43,021 bases of DNA from JALYJG01 sp033763555. GTDB taxonomy: Bacteria > Pseudomonadota > Alphaproteobacteria > UBA9219. The notes under the pieces are model-generated. The model did no database searches and was not told the DNA's origin. It saw nothing but the letters and a program-made list of their open reading frames with translations. This document shows, piece after piece, positions 7,653 through 15,454 of the stretch. Made by a program: the position numbers and the translations under genes. Where the stretch lies: NCBI GenBank assembly GCA_033763555.1, contig JANRKK010000007.1, positions 1-43,021 of the forward strand, in the 5' to 3' direction. Within the stretch, counting starts at the first letter, position 1, and every line of letters begins with the position of its first letter.

Positions 7653-8575
7653 GCCATCAACGCCCTCACATGCGCGCCGACGCTGCGGGCGAGGGCATCG
7701 ATGTCATAGCCGCCTTCCAGCGTGCTGACGATGCGGCCTTTGCAGAATTTTTGCGCCAGCGCACAGAGCTCGGCGGTAATCCAACCGAAATCCTCTTCCA
7801 CAAGGCGCAGATTGGCGAGCGGATCGGCCCGGTGCGCATCGAAGCCCGCGGAAATTAAAATCAGTTCCGGCGCGAAACGGGAGATGGCGGGCAGGGCGCT
7901 TTCCTGCATGGCGCGGCGGAATCCTGCGCCGTCCGTGTGATGCGGCAGGGCGATGTTCAGGATATTGCCTTTCGGACCTTTCTCCTGCGGATGGCCTGTG
8001 CCGGGATAAAGCGGAAATTCATGCGAGGAGCAGAAGAGAACCCCATCCTGCCCTTCCGCCCATTCCTGCGTGCCGTTGCCGTGATGCACATCGAAATCCA
8101 GAAGGGCGACACGCTTGACACCATGCGCTGCCATCGCATGCGCGGCGGCAATGGCGATATTGTTGAAAAAACAGAAACCCATTGCGGTCGCGTGCTCGGC
8201 ATGATGCCCCGGCGGGCGCACGGCGCAGAAGGCATTCGTTGCTTTGCCCGCCATCACCTCATTCACCGCTGCACAAGCCGCCCCTGCGGCGCGCAAGGCT
8301 GCCTCGCCGGAATGCGGCGACAGCGCCGTGTCGCTGTCCAGTGGCGCATAACCCTGTTTCGGCACGAGCGAGAGAATATCTTCAGCATAGGTGCGATCAT
8401 GCACGCGCGCGATCTGGTCGAGCGTTGCCGCTGGCGCTTCGCGGCGCTGCAATGCGGCATAATCCGGCTTGTCCAACTCGGCCAGAATGGCTTTCAGCCG
8501 TTCGGGACTTTCGGGATGGCCCGGGCCATTTTCATGCCGCAGGCAGGAGGGATGGGTGAAGAGGGATGTTGGCAT
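7649..8575 (-). CDS. histone-deacetylase-superfamily amidohydrolase
   Basis: 308 residues. A zinc-dependent hydrolase of the HDAC/AcuC/acetylpolyamine amidohydrolase superfamily. Signatures: HENGPGHPESPERL at the N-terminus, RPPGHHAEHATAMGFCFFNN, the zinc-site block LLDFDVHHGNGTQEW, SSHEFPLYPGTG, SAGFDAHRADPLANL and STLEGGYD. These hold the catalytic His pair and the Asp-His-Asp zinc ligands. The start ATG at 8575 gives the normal family length; no clear Shine-Dalgarno is seen. It is divergent from phaA. The substrate (acetylated polyamine, protein or metabolite) cannot be settled from sequence. Confidence 0.92.
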   Translation of the reverse strand: MPTSLFTHPSCLRHENGPGHPESPERLKAILAELDKPDYAALQRREAPAATLDQIARVHDRTYAEDILSLVPKQGYAPLDSDTALSPHSGEAALRAAGAACAAVNEVMAGKATNAFCAVRPPGHHAEHATAMGFCFFNNIAIAAAHAMAAHGVKRVALLDFDVHHGNGTQEWAEGQDGVLFCSSHEFPLYPGTGHPQEKGPKGNILNIALPHHTDGAGFRRAMQESALPAISRFAPELILISAGFDAHRADPLANLRLVEEDFGWITAELCALAQKFCKGRIVSTLEGGYDIDALARSVGAHVRALMA

Positions 8576-8712
8576 GCAGGGCTTATATATGTGGCGATTG
8601 CGAAGACTGGATAAATCCACGAATAAAAGCAAACCCGCTGCATGGGTGAGCTTGATTCACGGGTTTTACCGCCCTATGGTTCCCCTGTCCGTTCCTTCCG
8701 AAGGGCATTTCC

Positions 8713-9888
8713 ATGAATGATGACATTGTAATTGCCAGTGCCGTGCGGACGCCAATCGGCGCCTTCAATGGTGCGCTGAGCTCCATCCCCGCGCATATGC
8801 TGGCGGCGGAATGTATCAAGGCGGCGCTGGAGCGCGCGAAGACCGCCGCGAATGAAGTGTCCGAAGTTGTTCTGGGCCAGGTGCTGGCGGCGGCGCAGGG
8901 CATGGGCCCGGCGCGGCAGGCTTCGATGGCCGCCGGTATTCCGGCCGAGCGCACCGCCTATGCCGTCAACCAGATTTGCGGCTCCGGCCTGCGCGCGATT
9001 GCCAATGGCTATACCGCTCTTAAGTCCGGCGAAAATGGAATCTTCGTCGCTGGTGGCATGGAGAGCATGAGCCTGTCGCCGCACGCCATCCATCTGCGCG
9101 GCGGCGTGCGCATGGGCAATGCCGAGATGATCGACATCATGATCCGCGACGGGCTCTGGGATATTTTCAACAATTACCATATGGGCACGACGGCCGAGAA
9201 TGTCGCCAAAAAATACGGCATCACGCGCGAGATGCAGGATGAGCTGGCGTTGGCATCGCAGAACCGCGCCGAAGCCGCCATCAAGGCCGGGAAGTTCAAG
9301 GACGAAATTATTCCCATCACTGTCAAGGAAAAGAAAGGCGATGTCATCGTCGCGCAAGATGAATTTCCGCGCTTCGGCACGACTATGGAGGCGCTCGCCA
9401 AGCTGAAGCCCGCTTTTCAGAAGGACGGCACGGTTACGGCGGGCAATGCCTCCGGCATCAATGACGGCGCGGCGGTTGCCGTGCTGATGCATGCGAAGGA
9501 AGCCGCGAAGCGCGGCGTGACGCCGCTGGCGCGCATTGCCTCCTGGGTGACCTGCGGCGTTGATCCTTCCGTTATGGGCACGGGGCCCATCCCCGCCAGC
9601 CGCAAGGCGCTGGAAAAAGCGGGCTGGAAAATCGGCGATCTCGACCTCATCGAAGCCAACGAAGCCTTCGCCGCGCAGGCTGCCGCGGTAAACAAGGATA
9701 TGGGTTGGGACACGGCGAAAGTGAACGTCAATGGCGGCGCGATTGCGCTCGGTCACCCCATCGGCGCCTCGGGTGCGCGGGTGTTTGTGACGCTGCTGCA
9801 TGAAATGCAAAAACGCGACGCGAAAAAAGGCCTCGCGACGCTTTGCATCGGCGGTGGCATGGGCATCGCCATGTGTGTGGAGCGGTAA
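8713..9888 (+). CDS. phaA: acetyl-CoA C-acetyltransferase (beta-ketothiolase)
   Basis: 391 residues, normal length. Condenses two acetyl-CoA to acetoacetyl-CoA, the first step of polyhydroxybutyrate synthesis. The catalytic residues fall where the family has them: Cys89 in NQICGSG, His348 in GHPIGASGAR and Cys378 in LCIGGGMG. Other signatures are GGMESMS and EANEAFAAQ. Followed after 3 bases by phaB, so the pair is an operon; no synthase phaC is in the window. AAGGG lies about eight bases ahead of the ATG. A biosynthetic rather than degradative role is inferred from the phaB neighbour. Confidence 0.95.
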   Translation: MNDDIVIASAVRTPIGAFNGALSSIPAHMLAAECIKAALERAKTAANEVSEVVLGQVLAAAQGMGPARQASMAAGIPAERTAYAVNQICGSGLRAIANGYTALKSGENGIFVAGGMESMSLSPHAIHLRGGVRMGNAEMIDIMIRDGLWDIFNNYHMGTTAENVAKKYGITREMQDELALASQNRAEAAIKAGKFKDEIIPITVKEKKGDVIVAQDEFPRFGTTMEALAKLKPAFQKDGTVTAGNASGINDGAAVAVLMHAKEAAKRGVTPLARIASWVTCGVDPSVMGTGPIPASRKALEKAGWKIGDLDLIEANEAFAAQAAAVNKDMGWDTAKVNVNGGAIALGHPIGASGARVFVTLLHEMQKRDAKKGLATLCIGGGMGIAMCVER

Positions 9889-9891
9889 GGT

Positions 9892-10614
9892 ATGGCGCGT
9901 GTAGCGATTGTTACCGGAGGAACGCGCGGTATTGGTGCGGCGATCAGCACGGCGCTGCACAAGGCGGGGCATAAGGTCGCGGCGACCTATCACGGCAATG
10001 ATGCGGCGGCCCAAAAATTCACGGACAAAACGGACATTGCGCATTTCAAATTCGATGTCGGTGATTTTGCCGATTGCCAGAAAGGCATTACTGAAATCGA
10101 GAAAAAACTCGGCCCGGTGGATATCCTTATCAACAATGCGGGCATCACGCGCGACGCTTTCCTGCATAAAATGACCGCCGAGCAGTGGAATGATGTCATC
10201 CACACCAATTTGAATTCCGTTTTCAATGTCACGCGTTGCGTGATCGAAGGCATGCGCAAGCGCGGCTTCGGGCGCATCATCAATATCGCCTCGATCAACG
10301 GACAGAAGGGCCAGGTGGGACAGACCAATTATTCCGCCGCCAAATCGGCCGTGATCGGTTTCACCCGATCACTGGCGCTGGAATCCGCGGCCAAGGGTAT
10401 TACCGTCAACGCCATCGCGCCCGGCTATATCGACACCGACATGGTGCGCGCCGTGCCGCCGGAAACCCTGAAAAAAATTATTGGGCAAATTCCTGTCGGT
10501 CATCTCGGCAAGCCCGAGGACATCGCGCGCATGGCTGCCTTCCTCGCCGCCGATGAAGCCGGGTTCATCACGGGCGCGACCTTCGCCGTCAATGGCGGGC
10601 AGTATCTTGCGTAG
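9892..10614 (+). CDS. phaB: acetoacetyl-CoA reductase
   Basis: 240 residues, a short-chain dehydrogenase. It reduces acetoacetyl-CoA to (R)-3-hydroxybutyryl-CoA with NADPH, the second PHB step. The cofactor motif TGGTRGIG is at 8-15, NNAG at 81-84, and the catalytic set Ser134, Tyr147 and Lys151 in NYSAAKSA is intact. The ending GFITGATFAVNGGQYLA is typical of PhaB. The start is 3 bases after the phaA stop. The last 23 bases overlap the start of the AlgH-like gene in another frame. Confidence 0.93.
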   Translation: MARVAIVTGGTRGIGAAISTALHKAGHKVAATYHGNDAAAQKFTDKTDIAHFKFDVGDFADCQKGITEIEKKLGPVDILINNAGITRDAFLHKMTAEQWNDVIHTNLNSVFNVTRCVIEGMRKRGFGRIINIASINGQKGQVGQTNYSAAKSAVIGFTRSLALESAAKGITVNAIAPGYIDTDMVRAVPPETLKKIIGQIPVGHLGKPEDIARMAAFLAADEAGFITGATFAVNGGQYLA

Positions 10615-11260
10615 AAAAACAAAGCATAAGCGCTTTTCTTTCCGCCTGTCGAACCGGGCTTTGGGATTTCTGCTGGCGGGCGCTGTCTTGCTGAGTCTGC
10701 CGTTTTTTCTCACCCACGGCGTTTATACCGGGCAGATTCTGGCGGCTGACGCGCGCATGCAGCCGCCTTTCGATAAAAGCCTTGTGCTTCTGACGCGGCA
10801 CGGCTTCGGTGGCACGATGGGTGTTGTTCTCAACAAGCCCCTGTCCGGTGCCGAACGGCAAAAGCTTTCCAGATTTCTGCGCGATACGGATATTCCGGTT
10901 TTTTACGGCGGGCCGCTGGGAAGCTTTGAAAAAATTCTTGTGCTGGAACAGAAACCGCAAGCCTCGGGTGACGCGCGGTTTGAATTGAAGGATTGGGATG
11001 AGGCCGTCCGCGCCGCGCCGGATTTGCTCACTACCATTCGCCGTAGCCTTCAACGCGGCGAGACACGCTATAAAATCTTCACGGGCTTTGCAGGTTGGGC
11101 GCCTTTTCAGCTGGAGGCCGAACTTCATCTGCATAAATTATGGCAGGTGGTTGCGCCCACGCCGGATTTGATTTTCCATGCCGTCGGCCCAGCACCGTGG
11201 GAGAAGATCGAAAAGCAGGAAAAGGAAAAACAGCAGCTTCGGAAGTCAAAACAGACCTGA
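10592..11260 (+). CDS. UPF0301/AlgH (YqgE) family protein with N-terminal membrane anchor
   Basis: About 222 residues, counting from the ATG at 10592 inside the end of phaB; a TTG at 10607 is an alternative. The YqgE/AlgH core begins near residue 50 with GQILAADARMQPPFDKSLVL, then GTMGVVLNKPL, FYGGPLG and GFAGWAPFQLEAEL. Ahead of it are a very basic stretch (RRKTKHKRF) and a hydrophobic segment FLLAGAVLLSLPFFL that ordinary family members lack, suggesting it is tethered to the inner membrane. The C-terminus is Lys/Glu/Gln-rich. AlgH was linked to alginate regulation in Pseudomonas, but the biochemical role is unknown. Confidence 0.85.
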   Translation: MAGSILRRKTKHKRFSFRLSNRALGFLLAGAVLLSLPFFLTHGVYTGQILAADARMQPPFDKSLVLLTRHGFGGTMGVVLNKPLSGAERQKLSRFLRDTDIPVFYGGPLGSFEKILVLEQKPQASGDARFELKDWDEAVRAAPDLLTTIRRSLQRGETRYKIFTGFAGWAPFQLEAELHLHKLWQVVAPTPDLIFHAVGPAPWEKIEKQEKEKQQLRKSKQT

Positions 11261-11278
11261 AAGCCCGGCGATCCGACT

Positions 11279-11743
11279 ATGCCCAAAAAACCCGATAAAA
11301 AACCGCCCGCCGACAGTCGCCGTTACCCCGAAAGGCCTATTCCGGCCATCGGCATCGTCATCTGGCGCGGTGATCAGGTTCTGCTGATCCGCCGCAGCAA
11401 GCCGCCGTGGGAAGGCGAATGGGGCCTGCCGGGCGGGATGCAGCAGCTGGGTGAAACCATCATCGAAGCCGCGCTACGCGAAGCGCGCGAGGAAACCGGA
11501 CTGGATGTCGAACCGCTTGGCATTATCACGGCGCTGGACGGCATCATGCACGACGCGAAGGGCAAAGTGGAATTTCACTACACCATCATCGACGTCGCCG
11601 CCGAATCTCGCGAAGGCGAGGCCGAAGCGCGTGACGATGCACATGAAGTCCGCTGGGCGACCTTGGACGAGGTGGAGCGGCTTTGCGGCTGGCCCGAGGT
11701 CGCCCGCGTCGTGCGGCTCTCGGCGCTGCAGCGGGTGCTTTAA
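11279..11743 (+). CDS. Nudix hydrolase
   Basis: 154 residues. Hydrolyses a nucleoside diphosphate linked to another group; the exact substrate is not visible. The Nudix box is complete at residues 53-75 (G-x5-E-x7-REAREETGL), with the metal-binding Glu pair at 71-72. The preceding strand is IGIVIWRGDQVLLIRRSKPP, and EWGLPGG leads into the box. The first 20 residues are basic and proline-rich. It starts 18 bases after the AlgH-like stop, in the same direction, so it may be part of the pha transcript. Confidence 0.92.
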   Translation: MPKKPDKKPPADSRRYPERPIPAIGIVIWRGDQVLLIRRSKPPWEGEWGLPGGMQQLGETIIEAALREAREETGLDVEPLGIITALDGIMHDAKGKVEFHYTIIDVAAESREGEAEARDDAHEVRWATLDEVERLCGWPEVARVVRLSALQRVL

Positions 11744-11871
11744 GGTTAATTCCGCAACCTAGGCGCGAGAATCGGTTAACAGATACACCTGAAACTATTT
11801 GACAGAAAGTAGTGAGAAGATAAGTTGGGCCCAATTAAAGTTCGTTTATTTTAAGCACGAGGACATAAAGT

Positions 11872-13197
11872 ATGAATGCTGCCACAAGCAAAGCCAGTGT
11901 GTCGCAACTTCCAGTTAAGGATGTTTCTTTAAATACATTTAGCGTCGACGCAAAAATGCGCGCGCAGATTGACTGGTGGAAAACATTTGCAGATTCAGAT
12001 GTAACGGTGCTTCTGACGGGTGAAACAGGCACTGGAAAAGATATGTTTGCCCGTGCGCTCCACGGAGAAAGCGGGCGCAGCGATAAGCCCTATATTGCCA
12101 TTAATTGTGCGGCCATTCCCCGAGAACTTTTGGAAAGCGAGCTTTTTGGGCATGTGAAAGGGGCTTTTACAGGAGCTTGGGAGAATAAACCGGGAGCTTT
12201 TGTGGCTGCCAATGAAGGTACACTGCTTCTCGATGAAATTGGCGAACTACCTCTGGAAGCACAAGCCAAATTTCTGCGCGTTCTTCAAGAACGGCATGTA
12301 ACCCCCGTGGGCGGCATTGGCAAGGCGCAGCCTGTTGATGTTCGCATTATCGCGGCAACCAATCGCAATCTTGAAGATGCAGTTAAGAAAGGAAAGTTTC
12401 GTGACGATCTTTATTACCGCCTGAACGTTATTGAAGTTTGCTTGCCGCCTTTGCGGGAGAGGCGTGACGATATTTTTGCGTTAGCCCAACATTTTCTCTT
12501 TAAGCACTCTGGATTGCGAAAGATGCCTGGGGGCACTCTTCGCTTCTCTCAGGATGCAGAATTATGGCTGAATCAGCAGGAGTGGCCAGGCAATGCACGC
12601 CAGCTGGAAAGTCTTGTGCAAAGAGCGATCTTAAAAACCGCGGTAAATGCAAGGTTGGAAGTTCTTCCGGAGGATTTTACCAATGTTGTTCATTTTCAAG
12701 AAGCAGAAAGACAAATACCGAGAGATTCCAGAGATGATGGAAAAGAGAATTTCTACCGCACCCCGGCTCGGGAAACGGAAGGCCAAGTTACTCTCTATCT
12801 AATCAATGGAAGAGGGGGCTTTAAAGATTATTTGAATCTTCAACGGGAATATGTCGCCACTGTCTCCACATATCAAAAAGCTCGTTCGTCATATGCAGTC
12901 GCTGGTCTTACGGGTCTTAATGAAGAATCGGTGCGGGGCCGTTTGTCTGAATGGAAGACACAGACAGCGCATGGTTATAATCCGCATCCCGAAAGCCCTG
13001 TGCGTGAGATAGAGACCATTTATCTATGTGATCCTTTTTCAGTAGGCGCTGTGCGAAACTGGGCAGCTATTGAAAAAGAATACCTTGGAAAGGCTTTAAT
13101 GCAATGCAATGGCTCTCTGGAGGGAGCATGGGATTTAATCGGCAAAGTTAAGCCTGTTCGGAAAAGGTTAGAAAGCGCAAAATTGGCATTGCAATGA
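11872..13197 (+). CDS. sigma-54-dependent transcription activator without sensor domain
   Basis: 441 residues. The AAA+ activator domain starts almost at once (about residue 25): Walker A GETGTGKD at 50-57, the sigma-54-contacting GAFTGA loop at 97-102, Walker B LLLDEIGE at 118-125, and WPGNARQLESL near 238. Activators of this class remodel RpoN-RNA polymerase at -24/-12 promoters. There is no receiver, PAS or GAF domain. After the AAA domain come two segments that resemble Fis-type helix-turn-helix units (about 320-362 and 399-438) instead of one. GAGGA precedes the ATG by eight bases. The gene is visibly A+T-richer than its neighbours, suggesting transfer. Its target promoters are unknown; the flagellin promoter is one candidate. 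Confidence 0.9.
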   Translation: MNAATSKASVSQLPVKDVSLNTFSVDAKMRAQIDWWKTFADSDVTVLLTGETGTGKDMFARALHGESGRSDKPYIAINCAAIPRELLESELFGHVKGAFTGAWENKPGAFVAANEGTLLLDEIGELPLEAQAKFLRVLQERHVTPVGGIGKAQPVDVRIIAATNRNLEDAVKKGKFRDDLYYRLNVIEVCLPPLRERRDDIFALAQHFLFKHSGLRKMPGGTLRFSQDAELWLNQQEWPGNARQLESLVQRAILKTAVNARLEVLPEDFTNVVHFQEAERQIPRDSRDDGKENFYRTPARETEGQVTLYLINGRGGFKDYLNLQREYVATVSTYQKARSSYAVAGLTGLNEESVRGRLSEWKTQTAHGYNPHPESPVREIETIYLCDPFSVGAVRNWAAIEKEYLGKALMQCNGSLEGAWDLIGKVKPVRKRLESAKLALQ

Positions 13198-13227
13198 CTT
13201 TGCTTGCATAAAAGCTAGGGTAAAAAT

Positions 13228-13533
13228 CTACCTCTTCATCCTCGCCACACACCCCTCTGCAATCTCCTTGATCGCTGCGGGAACCTGGTCGGCACTATAG
13301 GCTTTTTGCTGCTGCTGCGCGATTTCGGCGTAGCCCTCTAAAGTCCAGCCGCGCATGCCATCGCGGATACAGGAACAATAGGTGTTGCGCACGGCATCCT
13401 GTTTCGGGTCCTTGCCGCCCATGCAGGACATGAAATCCCTGTCCAGCACCGTGGATGGAATCGGCTCCGCCTGCGCGGTCAGTGTGCCCATGCAGGCAAT
13501 AAGAATAACAGAAGCGATCAGGATATTTTTCAT
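13228..13533 (-). CDS. small secreted cysteine-containing protein, function unknown
   Basis: 101 residues. The N-terminus (MKNILIASVILIACMGTL followed by TAQAEP) is a signal peptide with likely cleavage after AQA. The mature part, about 80 residues, has four Cys in DFMSCMGGKD, NTYCSCIRDGMRGWTL and AEGCVARM. This spacing is seen in small uncharacterised periplasmic proteins and could form disulfides. It overlaps the secB stop by four bases (ATGA), so it is translated from the secB mRNA. No family assignment is possible by eye. Confidence 0.75.
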   Translation of the reverse strand: MKNILIASVILIACMGTLTAQAEPIPSTVLDRDFMSCMGGKDPKQDAVRNTYCSCIRDGMRGWTLEGYAEIAQQQQKAYSADQVPAAIKEIAEGCVARMKR

Positions 13534-14015
13534 GCAGCCCCCGCAGCCGGCATTGTGCCGATATTATCCTTGTTGGCGACATACAGCGCCATGAAATCCA
13601 CCGGGTTGATCATCACGAACGGGAAACCGCCTTCGCGGATGGCCGAAGTCATGATCGAGCGCGCGAAAGGAAACAAAATCCGCGGACATTCGACCAGCAG
13701 AAACAGTTTCAGCTGTTCTTCCGGCATCGGCGGGAGGGAGAACGCGCCGCCATAAGTCAGCTCGGCGATAAAAGCGGTCTTGCCTTCGATCTTGGTATCG
13801 AGCTTCAGCATCAGCAGGACTTCATAATTGTTCGGCGACAATCCGCGCGTTTGCAGATTCACGCCCATTTCGATTTGCGGCTGCGCCTGGGTTGGCGCGA
13901 AAATCTGCGGGACGCTGGGGCTCTCGAAGGAAAAATCCTTGATATATTGCGCGCCGACCGTAATCGGCATTCCGGCGGCGGGCGCATCCGTGGCGGGCGG
14001 GGTCGGTGTGGTCAT
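13530..14015 (-). CDS. secB: protein-export chaperone SecB
   Basis: 161 residues. SecB holds precursor proteins unfolded and passes them to SecA. Typical stretches are QYIKDFSFESPSVP, the LKLDTKIEGKTAFIAELTYG strand region, LLVECPRILFPFARSI and GGFPFVMINPVDFMALY. The start ATG at 14015 has GGAG six bases upstream; a TTG four codons earlier is less likely. The N-terminus has a short Thr/Pro/Ala-rich leader, and the C-terminus is short and Ala-rich. Followed by the overlapping small secreted protein gene. Confidence 0.96.
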   Translation of the reverse strand: MTTPTPPATDAPAAGMPITVGAQYIKDFSFESPSVPQIFAPTQAQPQIEMGVNLQTRGLSPNNYEVLLMLKLDTKIEGKTAFIAELTYGGAFSLPPMPEEQLKLFLLVECPRILFPFARSIMTSAIREGGFPFVMINPVDFMALYVANKDNIGTMPAAGAA

Positions 14016-14127
14016 GTCATTCTCCAAAAGCCTGAATCACGGGTTACCATGGATGCGGCAGCCCTGCAATGGAGCGGTTTTCCGGCACGGATGACGAAAA
14101 TCCCGCGCATGGTATAATGGCGTTCCT

Positions 14128-14835
14128 ATGCCCGCCTCGCCCTTGCGCAAAAGCGCACCCGACGACAAACCGCATTATCATGGCCACCGCGAAAGGCTGC
14201 GCGAGCGGCTGTTTGCTGCCGGGCCGGACGCGCTGCAGGATTATGAGCTTTTGGAACTTTTATTATTCGCTGCCATTCCGCGCCGTGATGTGAAGCCGCT
14301 GGCGAAACAGCTTCTCGCCGAGTTCAAGGATTTATGGAGTCTGCTCAACGCCGCCCCGGAACGGCTGATGGCTTTCGGGCTCAGCGAGGCCGCCGCCGCT
14401 TCGCTTATCGCCACGGGTGCCGTTGCGCTACGCGCTCATAAAAACGCTGCGGTCAAGGGCCCCTTGCTCAACAGCTGGCAGCGCATCGTCGATTATTGCC
14501 GCGCCGCATTGGCGCATGAAAACACCGAGCAGTTCCGATTGCTCTTCCTCGACCGCAAGAACCACCTGCTGGCCGAGGAAATGCATCAGCACGGTACCAT
14601 CGACCACACGCCCGTCTATCCGCGTGAGGTGGTGAAGCGCGCGCTGGAGGTCGGCGCGGGGGCGCTGGTGCTGGTGCACAACCACCCCAGCGGTGATGTG
14701 CAGCCGAGCCGCGATGATATCGAGATGACACGCGCGATTGCCGATGCCTGCCGTCCGCTCGGCATCACCATCCACGACCACATCATCATCGGCGGCCGCG
14801 ATGTCGCCAGCTTCAAGGCGCTGGGGTTGCTGTAG
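14128..14835 (+). CDS. radC: RadC-family (JAMM) DNA repair protein
   Basis: 235 residues. The N-terminal part is a helix-hairpin-helix-like region (YELLELLLFAAIPRRDVKPL, then LMAFGLSEAAAASL). The C-terminal metalloprotease-like JAMM domain carries HNHPSGD at 184-190 with the following Asp at 196/197, and TIHDHIIIGG. The glutamate ligand precedes at LLAEEMHQHGT. Although named for radiation sensitivity, the role in repair is doubtful in well-studied bacteria. The last 23 bases overlap the convergent 139-residue gene. Confidence 0.93.
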   Translation: MPASPLRKSAPDDKPHYHGHRERLRERLFAAGPDALQDYELLELLLFAAIPRRDVKPLAKQLLAEFKDLWSLLNAAPERLMAFGLSEAAAASLIATGAVALRAHKNAAVKGPLLNSWQRIVDYCRAALAHENTEQFRLLFLDRKNHLLAEEMHQHGTIDHTPVYPREVVKRALEVGAGALVLVHNHPSGDVQPSRDDIEMTRAIADACRPLGITIHDHIIIGGRDVASFKALGLL

Positions 14836-15232
14836 CCTGCCTGGCCTGTACCGTGCGGGAAGTGGGTGTGTCGTATTGTGCGGAAGGCGGCCGCATCGGT
14901 GACCCCAGATCGAACGCCAGCGAACGAAGGGCTTTCGTCAGAAGATCGCAATCCCCCAACCTGCCGTCGCGAAAATACCGGAGGCCTAAATCCTTGCCGG
15001 GACCAAAGATAAAGACAGCTTCCATGCCCGCTTTCCGCGCCGACGCTATCTTCGCGGCATTGGCGGTGATCAAAAAGGCCGTGACATCTCTTGCAACAGG
15101 CGCATCGGGATTGAAGGATATATCAATCCCCTGTCTCCCAAAAAAATTGGCCAACCGTCGGACTTTGGTTTTGGTCTGGGAATCAGTATCAATAATAACA
15201 AGGTTGCGCACCACGCGCGCTGCGTTGGTCAT
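14813..15232 (-). CDS. orphan protein with degenerate HAD-like fold, short form
   Basis: 139 residues, not recognised as a named family. The N-terminus NLVIIDTDSQTKTKVRRLA places a DxDS motif after a hydrophobic strand, as in HAD phosphatase motif I. The stretch ITANAAKIASARKAGMEAVF resembles the HAD region where the chain asks 'how many steps from the aspartate'. A long cap is absent. After GDCDLLTKALRSLAFD the C-terminus is Pro/Thr/Ala-rich. AGGAG lies seven bases ahead of the ATG. It shares the DxDS and a GDCD-L motif with the 188-residue protein upstream on the same strand, suggesting paralogy. Confidence 0.6.
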   Translation of the reverse strand: MTNAARVVRNLVIIDTDSQTKTKVRRLANFFGRQGIDISFNPDAPVARDVTAFLITANAAKIASARKAGMEAVFIFGPGKDLGLRYFRDGRLGDCDLLTKALRSLAFDLGSPMRPPSAQYDTPTSRTVQARQATATPAP

Positions 15233-15283
15233 GGGTATCTCCTGAAGTGTAAGAATGAAGGCTGTTGTTCGGCGTTTGGAAAA

Positions 15284-15370
15284 TTAACGGCGACAACAAC
15301 AAAAGGCCGTAAAGCAGGCCGTGCCGCAGGGGCGGCAGTTAAAGTGATTTTCTGCAGAGAATTTTTTCAC
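15284..15370 (-). CDS. possible 28-residue cysteine-rich micropeptide
   Basis: GTG at 15370, TAA at 15284, on the minus strand between the two HAD-like genes. The peptide is VKKFSAENHFNCRPCGTACF followed by TAFCCCRR: six cysteines in 28 residues, in the last 17 positions. AGGA lies about nine bases before the GTG. It could be a metal-binding or modified peptide. The same DNA also forms GC-rich hairpins (GCCGC-CCCT-GCGGC, and GGCC...GGCC before TTTTGTTG on the minus strand), so it may instead be a structured terminator region whose reading as protein is accidental. Confidence 0.3.
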   Translation of the reverse strand: MKKFSAENHFNCRPCGTACFTAFCCCRR

Positions 15371-15454
15371 GGCATCATCCTGTAAGCTTGCAACCTATTA
15401 ATCACCGAAGCTTTCCCGCTGTCAACAGGAAGTCATCGAAAGCGAACTGGAATT

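Noticed and set aside
8674..10203. A 509-codon minus-strand open frame opposite phaA and phaB
   Set aside because: It is the antisense shadow of two well-conserved genes in high-GC codon use; His/Arg-rich and without motifs.
11825..11834. Palindrome TTGGGCCCAA ahead of the sigma-54 activator
   Set aside because: Only ten bases and restriction-site-like; no second copy or spacing evidence for an operator.
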